NCBI GenBank assembly: GCA_963556255.1
Contig: OY744610.1
Coordinates: 14,770,419 to 14,834,418 of the forward strand
Length of the DNA stretch: 64,000 nt
Reading direction: 5' to 3'
Origin: Allolobophora icterica
Taxonomy: Eukaryota > Annelida > Clitellata > Crassiclitellata > Lumbricidae
Shown here: positions 21,714 to 33,027 of the stretch, piece by piece
Position numbering within the stretch: the stretch's first letter is position 1
Layout: every line of letters starts with the position of its first letter
The notes under the pieces: model-generated
The model's database searches: none
What the model was told of the DNA's origin: nothing
The model's input: the letters and a program-made list of their open reading frames with translations, nothing else
Translations under genes and position numbers: made by a program

Positions 21714-22345
21714 ATCCGTCAAAGACTCAACTGGCCAAGATTGCTCAAAGCTTTCCTTCTTATACCTTCTCTACATCTGTCCGTAACTGGGGATGTAATT
21801 CTTGATAGTTCTCTTTCCTTTTCTAACCATATCTATAATATCACCCGCTTGTGCTACTACCATCTCTGATATCTCAAAGCTATCCGAAGATCTGTCTCCT
21901 CTCCAGTCTTTACCTCCGTTGCTATGCCTTCATCTGCTCTCGCATAGATTACTGTAAATCCCTCTTTGTTGGTCTCCCCAAAGTCCATCTCTCCCCTCTA
22001 CAATCTGTTCTTAGCGCAGCTGCCAGACTAATCGCCCGTCTCCCACGCTTCTCCCATATTCTACATTCACGTTTGGACATCTTCACTGCCTTCCTCTTAC
22101 TGCTCGCATTCAACTAAAGGTACTTATCCATATTTGCCGATCTTACCTGGGACTTGCTCCTATAAGTTCCTCTCCTTTCGCCTTCTCCGTTTCTCTGATC
22201 GACTTGACTTATTTGTTCCCCGAGTGAGAACGGTCATGGCCTAGGCTTGTTCCTTTGTTAGTATTGTACTTCATTGCGGAATCAGCTATATCGGGCACTG
22301 GGTAAAAGCGCTTTATAACTTTTGAAATACAAAAACACAATACAA
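21714..22345 (+). pseudogene. L2/CR1-like LINE 3' end, right of piggyBac insertion
   Basis: Frames include CSRIDYCKSLFVGLPKVHLS followed by LQSVLSAAARLIARLPRF, the C-terminal block of CR1/L2 reverse transcriptases. A GGGTAAAAGCGCTTTATAAC 3' end and an AATACAAAAACACAATACAA tail follow. It continues the fragment at 12980-13025 on the other side of the TTAA site. It belongs to the same general family as the minus-strand LINE at 29868-30905. Confidence 0.78.
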
Positions 22346-22800
22346 TAGGCCTATGCTTTGCAGCAACTTCTCAACTGTTTTACCTGCAGTAAAACATTTG
22401 AGAAACCCTTTGTAAGAATTCTTTGTGAGATGCTGGCATTAAATACTGAAAGTCTAAGTCTTGTTTAAATCCACTTGCAGGTTTGGCGAATGGCGAATAT
22501 GTAGGCTTAAAATTTAACCTCAGTGAAATAAATATGTGAAAGTAATATGTCAGGTTCCTTTCTTATTCCTTAGGGTTTAAGCCAGCCGTTTTATGAATCG
22601 TCAGCAGCCTTAATTAATTATGTCCACCCGGTACCGATAAAATTGAAATATTAATATGCGCTAAAACATTGCTAAAAATGAGGTGAATTCACTGTTTAAA
22701 ATGCCGTTTAAAATGCCATATCTTTTCAGCTTCAGAGGCGAACTCCCTGACTAAATGCTTTGCCCCTGGACCTCACTGGGGTGACAGCCTCTAGACCCCT
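22346..22800. other. Interior of the hAT element, non-coding
   Basis: This holds one TAGGCCTA at its left edge and AT-rich DNA, with no transposase N terminus recognisable. Confidence 0.5.
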
Positions 22801-22848
22801 AATTCGTTCCTCATGTGCAGTTGAGAAAATTCCTTAGAATAAGCCCTG

Positions 22849-23372
22849 CCACACGGATGCAACGTCATCAGTTGAACCACGAATTCTACATGCATACTTT
22901 GATGCTGGACCAACCCTGAAACATTCTGGATTATATCCTGGCTCTCCAGTCTGGCTTGTGACTATTCCTTGGAACAGTTCTCCTGAGAGACGACAACTCT
23001 TAGTAAAATCAAAGATTTTTCGTGACCAGTTATACTTTAAATGTCCAAAATGTCGAAGTCGTACAAAAGATGGATAGTCCTGGTATGGCTCAATCAAGAG
23101 GCAACACATTCCGTCAGGTATATAACGCATATCGTATGGCAAAAATGGTTTTTCATCGATAAAGGCGAGATAATACGAAATCAACTGCAATTCATCATAG
23201 TCGCCAATGCATGAATGTAGCGGTTGAATATAGAACTCAGCAATGCTGCCACACACAATTCCTTGTTTGGAGGCTGATGATTTTAACTGTATCGACTGAA
23301 AAACGTCAGTGTTGGTCTTTGGAATAATTCTACATGTACCCACGATGAATGCCGACACAATGTCTTCCATTT
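22849..23372 (-). pseudogene. Mab-21/cGAS-like + TPR-like protein, copy A, 5' part
   Basis: The exon begins at 23372 just after a splice acceptor (TGGTTGCAG on the minus strand), and its ATG is at 23370. It encodes the N-terminal nucleotidyltransferase-like region: CGSIAEFYIQPLHSCIGDYD carries the GS pair and a DYD acidic pair, and YPSFVRLRHFG and FRVGPA follow. It is cut at ...DDVASVW by the hAT element and continues at 10777. The frame up to the break is open. Sequence 5' of the exon also matches the region 5' of copy C, so the intron was duplicated with the gene. Confidence 0.85.
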
Positions 23373-23829
<457 letters not shown>

Positions 23830-23924
23830 GCATATTCGCATGGAGAAACTCTCCGCTGACTTTGTTACACAAACGAACTCTTACTTACGATTGACAGTTG
23901 ACACTTGAAATTACATCTCTGATG

Positions 23925-24085
23925 TGACCCAGCGCTCGTGAATAAGCTGATACCCTGCCCTTAATTTTAGTAGGCGCTTTAGAAATATTTAGATTACAAT
24001 TACGACTTCGAGAACGTTGTCTGTGACCGTTACTGTGCGAGGACCCTGAGCAGGTCCTTCACTCACAATTAAGTAGGACCTCAAA
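23925..24085 (+). repeat. SINE-like fragment
   Basis: CAGCGCTCGTGAATAAGCTG, GGCGCTTTAGAAAT and a GATTACAATTACGA tail match the family at 165-258. GGACCCTGAGCAGGTCCTTC just after it resembles the GGACCTTGGGCAAGTCCTTC core of the SINE at 41840. Confidence 0.5.
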
Positions 24086-24168
24086 ATCTGATCCTGAGAT
24101 AAGAAGATAAGAAGAGATCTATTAAGTAAGAAGGGAGATCCGCCTGTTAGACGCTTCTTGTGTCTCAT

Positions 24169-25088
24169 TTAACCCTCGGGCCACCAAGGGGTGTGGTTAC
24201 CACCCCCTACGTTTTTCTGGAATTTTTCTTAGCACATGGAATATAATTTTGACGTTTTAGGTAGCTGTAGGGGGTCCATTTGCACACATTTTGAGGTAAA
24301 AGTCGTGATGATATCCCACGCCATAAAAAAAGTTATAATTACCCGATATAGCCTAGGTACCCTGTTCTCGGAATCAGGAATTTCTCGTAAGCTGTTAGCT
24401 GTTGTCGACTATAAAGGTATTCATTATTCTTTCTGGAAGAGAAAGAACTATGCCATTCTTTAGAGGGAATGTAGGGCTATATTTGCTTGCTTAGGTATTT
24501 GTCTTTTGAAAACCGGAAGTGATCATAATAAATAATAACACGCTTTTTCAGTGTGAAAATCACTGATGCAACATCACAACGTAATCCGATATGGTTGGGT
24601 ATGGGGAAGGGCTATAAACAGTCGAAGCAGAATGCTAACAAAGTAAAGAATTGCTGTGAAGTGTTCAAGAAACCGGTTTGCAGGAAGCATTCGCACAAAA
24701 CAATGGAAGTAACTTGCAATAACTGCAAGGACCACTGACGTATTTGACTCATTATATTTAGAATATTCTTGGGGACATAGTTCATTTTCAAAACCCACAT
24801 AATTTATATTTTTATCGAAAAAGTACAAGTTGTGTGGGATAATATCAGATATCGTTAAATGGACCGGTGCCTTTGTTAAAAAGTATATAATTTCGAGATG
24901 CGTTCATATATTTTACAACTAAATATACCATTCTTGTCAGAAATGAATTCTGAATCAAGTGCTGTATTACATGGTATGATATTTTAAACCAAACACGAAA
25001 TTCCGGGAGGGGCGGTGGTAACCCCCCCTTGTTACCATCCCCCTTGGTAGCCGATGTCGCAAAAAAACCTTAGTAGCCTGAGGGTTAA
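24169..25088. mobile_element. piggyBac-type element 4, non-autonomous
   Basis: TTAA sites bound inverted ends TTAACCCTCGGGCCACCAAG and TTAACCCTCAGGCTACTAAG. Subterminal GGTTACCACCCCC / GGTGGTAACCCCCCC boxes are present on the two arms. Only a short cysteine-rich transposase tail (24553-24738) is coding-like. Confidence 0.85.
24553..24738 (+). pseudogene. piggyBac transposase C-terminal finger fragment
   Basis: NCCEVFKKPVCRKHSHKTM and a terminal CNNCKDH resemble the final cysteine finger of piggyBac transposases (C-x-x-C, C-x-x-H, C-x-x-C). It is isolated from any catalytic core and is a relic. Confidence 0.55.
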
Positions 25089-25957
25089 TAATATTACCAT
25101 TGTACAGATCTCCGGAAAAGCCGATAAATTTATCGAGAAAAACCAGTAAAATCAACGAATAAATGTCTCCTGTTTCCAGCATTTTATGTTCTATCCGAAT
25201 AGCGAATACCGAATATCGGTAATAGATTCACCAGATAGGCTTAGGTTTTAGAATTAAAATAATGGCAGTTCCATTACCTGCGTATGAGCAATTCGACCAC
25301 TGGCGGAAACTGAGCGATCTGCGATGTGCAAGTCACCGAAGTATGTCTGACCGCCTGCAATGCATATTGTTAATCTTTATAAGGTCACCGATCCAGAACT
25401 CTGTTTAACCACTTGATTTAATTGTGCACGCAAAACAGGCAGAGAAAGAGGAAGTGTGTCTTCGGCTGAGTTTGACGAACAAGTTTTATTACATAGTTTT
25501 ATTGACGACAATAAACAGATTAAAAGTCTCTTGTGGCTTCTACATTGAAATTCAAGGGCATCTTCAAGCCATTTGATGCGGTCTTATAAAAATGTTATGG
25601 CGGATTTACGAGGCATGGGATCAGGATCCGCATTGACTGGACCGGACAGTATATATTATATGGAGAATTTTATCTTGAATAGAAGTCGACAGCAAACACA
25701 CTCGTCTAGTCGTGTTCGATTTATTGAGGAAGGCAGAAGTCAACGACGTTCTAAGTAACTATGCCTTCTATGCAAATTTATTTTCAATGAAGAAAGGTCA
25801 CACTGGTTTCGGCATATGCGCACTCTTAGAAGCACCATCTTGAAGAATAATCAGACAATAATGTGGCAGCGATTTCTATTGTATGAGACTCTTAACCACA
25901 TTCGCAGTTGCATAATATGGCGAAATTAGAATTTCGTGTAGCGCGGGTGCCTTTGAT
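25089..25957. other. Intergenic, nothing recognised
   Basis: A short frame at 25573-25758 has no recognisable motif, and no repeat boundaries are visible. Confidence 0.4.
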
Positions 25958-26039
25958 GTTGCTGGGTGGTTGACTGTTTGCTCTTTCTCCTCCTTTCTTC
26001 CTTCCCTTTTCTTCTTTTTCTCACAGCGGCTCTTCATTA

Positions 26040-26393
26040 ATCGGCATTGTCCGCCCGGACCTGTCCGCCCTCACTCCTCCCTTAGCTCTCGCGTCGATTT
26101 CTCTTTGATGTGAGGTGTCCGCCCGGCCCTGTTTACTTGAGCTAGTGCGCTCTTTGACCTGTCCTCCCAGACATGTCCGCCCGAGAGAGTGAGGTGTCCG
26201 CCTGAGAGAGTGCCCGCCTGAGGTTTCCGCCCGAGAGAGTGTCCGCCTGCGGTGTCCGCCCGGACATGTCCGCTTTCCTCCCCCCAGGCCTCTTCTGCCT
26301 ATATAAGCAGGGGTATTGTAATAGTAAAAGACTCTGACTGTTGTGATGGTGATAATTGTGTGTTGAATCGTCGTTCTCTTGCTATCGAATAAA
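26040..26393 (+). promoter_or_regulatory. Candidate promoter or solo LTR: GTCCGCCC repeats, TATA box, AATAAA
   Basis: About ten degenerate GTCCGCCCGGA/GTCCGCCTGAG units (26048-26275) are followed by a C-rich stretch, a TATA box CTATATAAG (about 26299-26307), and AATAAA at 26388-26393. Repeated upstream motif, TATA and a poly(A) signal within 90 bp are typical of an LTR U3-R region, but no TG...CA ends or target duplication could be fixed. It could equally be a host promoter whose transcript I cannot identify. Confidence 0.4.
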
Positions 26394-26845
26394 AATACGT
26401 TGCCAGTTCATTTGTCGATCAATGCAAAGACCACTGATAGACGACGTAGGCCGAACTACGCGCCTACAGAAAATACAGCGAACTTCCCTGCCTATAGTCA
26501 GCGATCTTGGTGTCCTGGTGAAGAAGAAGAAGAGGAAAGAGAATATAAATGTACATTTTAAAGTCACGTCTTGCAATAGCAGTGATTGTTGTAGCAGAAC
26601 CTTCGTTTAGGTCATTATATCAACAGGTTGGCCTAATAATTATAACCATTCATTTAAAATAAATTTTCGTCACAGGCATTTCTCAGCTGCCTCTATGTCT
26701 TCCCTCGCTGCTTCAAACTGTTTACAGTTCAAGAAACATTTCAAACATGAGTTTCCAGCTCTTAAGGGACAATTCTCCTTCTCTCGTTTCATTTTGCAAA
26801 CAATTTAAAACTTATCTTTCACCAAGTACCGTGCTTGTGAGGCGA

Positions 26846-27372
<527 letters not shown>

Positions 27373-27506
27373 GACAAGTACAATAAATTTATATGGTAGT
27401 AACAGATGGTAACGAGTTTAACAGGAGTCGAATTTAACTTTTGCTGCTCAGTTTAAAGTTGTGCCGTAGTTAGTGTAGGGAATAGAAAGGCTGAGTCAAC
27501 CTTTAT

Positions 27507-27579
27507 GAGACTAGCGGGCATCGAACCCGCATCCTTCTGATCTTCGCGTCAGCGTGTTACCATTCAATCATATCCCCGC
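27507..27579 (-). tRNA. tRNA-like sequence, probably a pseudogene or SINE head
   Basis: On the minus strand GCGGGTTCGATGCCCGC forms a perfect T arm and B box, and TGATTGAATGG resembles an A box. The acceptor stem pairs poorly, and the anticodon arm has a 4-bp stem with an 8-base loop (CGCGAAGA), so identity cannot be assigned. Confidence 0.4.
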
Positions 27580-28801
27580 CCCAGACATACTCTGAAAACA
27601 GTTTAAGTGGCTCAGCCCATAATAAGTTTAACCACTTAAGTTTCAGGAGCAGTTTACGCCTGTGACTTTTGAGGTGGTGTCTGTTGGAGGGCTGATATTT
27701 AGACAACGACCTTGGGAGTTTATAGTTTTACTTTAACTTTGACATAATTAACATAAAATTTATTAATATTTAAGTGAAGGATAATCACAGTTTATGGAAG
27801 AATTTACTCTTTAATTTAAATAGCATTTCTATTACGAAACTTGACCTTCTGTCTCAATGGACACTATCACAACTTTCAAGAGGAGCTAGGAAAATTGTAG
27901 CGCCACTCAGCAATTTAAAGGCGCTTTCGACCTAAGTCAATGCTATCACTAAAAATTAAGCACTACCGTACAGGTTTATTTGCAGTGGACCACTTTAACT
28001 GGACCAATTTAAACCATTGTTATGTTGTGCTATGTTATGTGCAAAAAACACACAGCCTAGGCTCATGTGAAGGACATTTAACTTCCACATGAAAATTAAC
28101 TGTCACATAGAGATCAACGCAGGTGAATAAGCCAGCTGGTATCTCGGTGACTGTGTTCAGCTCTCTGACTCGGCTTTGGTCACAGATACATTTTTAGAGA
28201 TTTACAATTGTAAGCCTTACGGCCTAGGTGTCCTTCTCTCTCTTGGCAAACGTATTTTGTTCTTCATGAACACGACGTCTGTGAACAAACCTTCTCTTTA
28301 TGTAGCGCTCTTGTTTCGGTGGTGCCCTGTAATTGTTATCGTGGCAGTAATTGTAATCGAACATTTATAAAAAGCTCCACTCAACGATTCAAAGATGCTT
28401 CCGACCCAAGTCAATGCTATCACTAAAATGCACTTCAGGCCTTTCGGGAAAAGAGGAAGAGAAAGGCTGATGAGCTCAAGCGGAAACTCCTGCGGAAGAT
28501 GGCTTATCTCTTATCGCTTAAGAAACTCTCGATTTACCATTGCGATTTGGCATTTTACGACAAAAATGCAATCGTCATTGGTTGGGGTTTTGGATCTGGT
28601 CTAGCCCAACCTAGAAACTTTTTAAAGGTTTGATTTATGATCGAAATTTATTAAATTGTATTTTCTACATTTTATTTGTGAATTTGTTAGTAGGTTATAT
28701 AGTGCTGCCTACATACGTCCTGCCAGCATAACCTTGTAGGTGTACGCGTTTGTGTAGCGCCCGTATGGCCTCCACCATCCTCATATTTTCAATGAATTGT
28801 T
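27580..28801. other. Intergenic, nothing recognised
   Basis: Short frames near 28176 and 28395 have no motifs. GTAGCGCTCTTGTTTCGGTG near 28302 faintly resembles the SINE-like end seen at 165. Confidence 0.4.
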
Positions 28802-29025
28802 CACAACCTTGTTCGTTTGAACGGACACCACGCCATTTAAGGTCCCTGTGTACGAATCAAGCTAGCCCGAGCTTCAAATATCCGAAATGGCGCCCATATG
28901 CGACCCATAATCCCATATGGGACCCGTATTATAGAGCTCATGTTGGTCCAATCTAATGCCGTTGGAATGCTGGTAGGTTAAGCGTGTATTATGCAGCCTC
29001 TCGCATAGGTCCCAGCTCATTGTGG
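28802..29025. repeat. Dispersed repeat, copy 1 (pairs with 29558-29745)
   Basis: GTTTGAACGGACACCACGCC, then GTGTACGAATCAAGCTAGCC and TATTATGCAGCCTCTCGCAT, have diverged counterparts in the same order about 750 bp downstream. Element type is unknown. Confidence 0.65.
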
Positions 29026-29557
29026 GATAGAGGAAATTGCACACACTGCATCGATTTGACGACTGTTTCGAGGTCTATCATTTCTGGCCGGAATTGACTC
29101 GTGGCTTAGGGGGAAAACCTAGAAATCTACGGGCCGCAAATCCAATGCAGCGTCGACGCAGTAAAGTAAACAATACAGGCAGACGATCGCCCAGAGCCAT
29201 TAAAACTCAATTAGGCCTCGTCATCTGATTACAATGAACTGCCTCCATAATCATACATAAGCTATATCTACGAAGCTAATCACTTTTCTCAGAGTCAATG
29301 CTTGTTTCATCTTGTCCATTATGGACGATTCTTTAAGCAACCGCAGCAGCTACCTTACGTTTACGAGGTATTGGATTTTTGTCAAGTTCTAAATTCTTTT
29401 AGAAAGTTTAAATAAATCATATTGCATAATTTTAACAACTTACTCTAAACCTGACGCTATGGAGTTTACTTCTAATGTAAATATAAGCGTTTTTTTATAA
29501 CGACTCTGGCATCGACTCTGTTCATTCTTAAATAAATTGGTCGGGTGAGATCCTTCA

Positions 29558-29745
29558 CAACTGCTGTCCGTTTGAATAGGCGCCACGCCATTAATTTTAA
29601 GATCCGCGTGTACGGATTCTACTAGCCCCGGATTTAAATCTCTGAAATAAGCCACCTTCGGAATGCGAACCGCGATCCGCATGCTCTCTTACACAGAGGA
29701 GTATAATACGCAGCCTAAGCTCTTACCAATGTAGCTAACAGTACT
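29558..29745. repeat. Dispersed repeat, copy 2 (pairs with 28802-29025)
   Basis: GTTTGAATAGGCGCCACGCC, then GTGTACGGATTCTACTAGCC and TATAATACGCAGCCTAAGCT, match copy 1 in order and orientation. Confidence 0.65.
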
Positions 29746-29867
29746 GGGTCAGATTCTAATGGATAGGCCTCTCCTACGCTGTCCAGTGATAAAATTGCCG
29801 AATGCGCATCTTTGGACTGAGCCATGGAAATTAGAATCATAGAGATAAGCAGATGGTAGAAGGTCAT

Positions 29868-30905
29868 TGTATTGTATTCGGATATTTATAAAGCGCTTCT
29901 AGCGGGAGGGCCATTCAGAAGCGCTCCCAATGCGAGAGAACCCGAGAGAAAAAGCATGTTTTAAGAAAGGTAAAAGAGGAAGAGACGTAACGAACGGAGG
30001 AAGCTCATTCCAAAGAGCAGGGCCAATGGAAGCAAAAGACCTAGATTGAGCCAGAGAAGTCCTGACACGGAGAACGAGGAGGTCAAAACGTTCAGATGAA
30101 CGAAGAGGACGAAGACAAGCAGCAGAGTGAGGACGAAACCAAGCTGAGTCTTAGAGACGAGGATGAGGGACCTTGAATTGGACGCGGGCAGAAAGCGAGA
30201 GCCAGTGGGGTTCTTCAACCATGAAGGTGGTGATTATGAGAATCGAGGAAGACGGGCAATTAATCTAGCAGCATTAAGAACGGACTGAAGAGGAGCAAGA
30301 CGGACTTTTCGAAGACAAATGAGGAGGGAATTGCAGTTGTCAAGTCTAGAGCAAACAAATTGAAGTGAAAATTGGAGATGAGACAGAGCGACGGATTGCT
30401 CTAAGGCGCCTTAGGTGAAAATAGGAAGTGCGAGTGAGTTTGGAAATGTGTTCAGTAAAGGTGAGAGAATTGTTAAGGGTCACTCCTAGATCACGAACGC
30501 TAGACAAGAAAGTGAAAAGCGGAAACCTTTGAGACAGCTCAGCAAAGTCGAGTTTCTGAAGTTGCTGTGGAGTGCCAAAATAGATAAACTGGGTTTTGTA
30601 CGAGTTGAGGGAGAGGCGATTGGAAGACTTCCAGGTATGGAGATCAAGAGAAAGAGCTTGCATGCGCTGAGCAAGAACAAGTTGAGAGGAAGGAGGCCCA
30701 TGAGCATAAGCCTGGACAGCATCAGTAAAGAGGTGGCCTGAAGCCCGTGCATAAAATAAAGAGGAGAAGGCCCAGAACAGAACCCTGCGGAACACCCAGT
30801 TTAACAGGGACCAACAGAGTTCTAAATTCACCAGAGATAAACATCTGAGTGCGATCAGACAGGTATGACCGGAACCACTGGAGAGGGGGCCTTGCTCCAG
30901 TCACG
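29868..30905 (-). pseudogene. L2/CR1-like LINE, 5'-truncated
   Basis: On the minus strand the order is WFRSYLSDRTQMFISGEFRT, then LGVPQGSVLGLLLFIL, then LFTDAVQAYAHGPPSSQ (at the YADD position), then SSNRLSLNSYKTQFIYFG, VRDLGVTLNNSLTFTEHI and an AIRRSVSS-type region. The 3' end is GCGCTTTATAAATATCCGAA plus an AATACAAT tail. These are the palm and thumb blocks of a CR1/L2 reverse transcriptase. The catalytic YADD is damaged, and there are frame breaks. The element ends abruptly on its 5' side, which is typical of truncated copies. Confidence 0.85.
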
Positions 30906-33020
30906 TTGACCGCGCCTACAGGATGTTGTTTCTGGTGGCCATCTGTATAATTATAGGTTCAATATGGACTTAGTAATGTGACTGCCAGAGGTTTGGTAGA
31001 AATGCACATGGTAGTGATGCACGTGGTAGAAAGGATTTGGTGGAGATGTAGACGAAGTGTCTCTAGATACCAGTCCTAGTCAGCTTTAATCGTTATATAT
31101 AAAATTATACGCTGCACATATACAGAAGTTTCAGACGCAAATGAACCCGTCGGCCGAAAAAGGGTAAAAACACTATCTTGCGGGAAGATCATAAGACGTA
31201 AAGCACGTAAATTGTATTGACAGTGAGAAGAAAACGTCCGACTTACTGACAGAAATGATTATTGTATGCATTTCCTTTTATCGCCCAGATTAGGCTGGGA
31301 GCGTCTCTGGGTAGGTATCTAGGGTGGGCGCTATAGAAATTCTCTGAATGATAGAATAAATTTAAGCCTTTAAGAAAAGCTAGTAAGTTCAGTCTTGGCT
31401 CCAATCTGTCAGCTTTTTGCCTCAACCAGGATTTCGACGAAAGTTGTGTCCACTGTGGGGCCTGACCCATGTGACAGTTTATATCCTCTTCGTAAGTCAC
31501 TCTATTCCAGAATGATGATTTGTTAAACGTTATAAATGTACCTGTAACAGCGAAATCGTAAAAGACAATGTCAAACTAGTGACCAGTTAATCAGAATATC
31601 TGAGAATGTATATGCCGTTTTGTTAATCAGATTTCTGCTGTATGTTCATGTTGAGAACATCTGTAACACAAGGTAAGTCTCGAGTAAAAATACGAATACT
31701 GTGATTTCAGAACCAGTACTTAAAAACTACTTTCTAATTGTACTTGAGTACGAGGATGATTGCCATGTACAAAATTTCTGCTTATAGAATTGTCCTGCAG
31801 AGGCGAGCGTGTAAGCGAAGTTTGTACTAAAGCCAAGTTTGTACGAAAGACAAAATGACTGTAGCTTATGCGTACAATGTTTACCCTAATCAAAAACCAC
31901 TATCGCAAGCCCATTTATTAATCATGAAAATATTATCAAAAAGGATGAACAGGAAGTTCGAAGATGGTCTTCAATGAATGACTTCCTGGTTTAGATTTGA
32001 AACATTCAGTCCATCATAATCTCTGGTATCGTATACCCGATCTACAAAAATGTAATCTAATAACTTCTAAAGCACCTCTATCATAATGCTCAAGTCATCG
32101 GTTGGAGCAGCCTGATCGATGTCTATTAGGTCAGGAGAACTAGAAATCACGCTTCGATGGATAAACACGTCGAAACAAATAAGTATAGATCTGCAAGAAA
32201 TGAAAGAGCTGAGAGAGGAGAGAGAACAGTTGGGTCTTTCACATGTTCTCGTAGGCTGATCCAAAACCTTGGACCAACCGCCAAGGGGGCTCGAAATTAC
32301 AACACTGTTCGGGTGTGGAACAGAGCAACACACAGCATGTATGTCGGATGCCATAAATACAGACTTTAAAATGGATTCTTTGCTAAACATTGGTGAAGAA
32401 GTTGGCTATGCTCAGGAGCTTAAGGGAAAGAGTAGGTGAGCCTATCTATCGCATAGGAATACTATTGCTGTGATTGTACTGGAATCGTATTGTATCTGAC
32501 ACGAACACTTCGTTGTTGATAAAGGTACTGTCTATTTAACGAACACAATATTAAGCACTTGAAGATTTTGTTAAACGTGCATTATCCACTAGCTAAAAAA
32601 CAGGTTAAGGTTTGCATTATAATCTCCAAAGGCCCACTTGTTAGATCTGTTACTCAGACATGCTTCTTACGCTCGTGGTTCTAACCTAATTATTGCAAAT
32701 ACGAGCATATTAAAGTGTTTCCATTTTAGGAGTACAGTAAAGGCCGTTAAAAGTTCAATGTCAAAAGTAGGGAATCCAGAGTTTACCGCCGAAATGGATA
32801 GTTTTATTACATGGCTGCGCACATCATATCTCTACCATAGGCTTCTCTCTGCCATACGAATCTCTACCACATCCAATTAAATCAGGTTCATCATTTTAGG
32901 TGTGTTCGTCTTTGGCAGTTCTGGTGCAAGGGTAAAAGAGACGAAACCCAAATGCTTATTTTAATTTCTTCTTTACATGATATTTCGATTGTCACTGTGG
33001 CAGAAATAATGATTTTTTTG
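30906..33020. other. Intergenic upstream of copy B
   Basis: Apart from the SINE end at 31262-31345, no gene or repeat is recognised. A frame at 32157-32369 lacks family motifs. The presumed 5' untranslated exon of copy B could lie here but cannot be placed. Confidence 0.4.
31262..31345 (+). repeat. SINE 3' end
   Basis: GGCTGGGAGCGTCTCTGGGT and GGGTGGGCGCTATAGAAATT match the 3' part of the SINE at 41840-42095 (GTCGGGAGCGCCTCTGAGTA and GAGAGGCGCTATAGAAATAT). Confidence 0.6.
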
Positions 33021-33027
33021 TATTCAG

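Larger units (their letters stand above)
10778..22856 (-). mobile_element. hAT element carrying a nested transposon stack
   Basis: The element proper is 10786-22848. Its 15-bp inverted ends are CAGGGCTTATTCTAA on both sides, and the 8-bp target duplication CCACACGG sits at 10778-10785 and 22849-22856. A C-terminal transposase remnant on the minus strand (11297-11835) confirms the hAT assignment. Without the nested LINE, piggyBac and LTR insertions only about 1.7 kb of hAT sequence remains, so it was probably a deletion derivative moved in trans. It splits copy A between the valine-tryptophan of VW and CPQWP; removing one target copy would leave the frame continuous at this point. Confidence 0.9.

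Noticed and set aside
10786..22848. The 12-kb gap in copy A read as an intron
   Set aside because: No GT donor or AG acceptor lies at the break. Instead an exact 8-bp duplication and inverted CAGGG ends mark a hAT insertion.
27507..27579. A functional tRNA gene
   Set aside because: The T arm is perfect, but the acceptor stem pairs poorly and the anticodon loop has eight bases; kept only as tRNA-like.
32067..32390. Overlapping frames upstream of copy B
   Set aside because: No family motif, splice context or repeat identity supports a gene.
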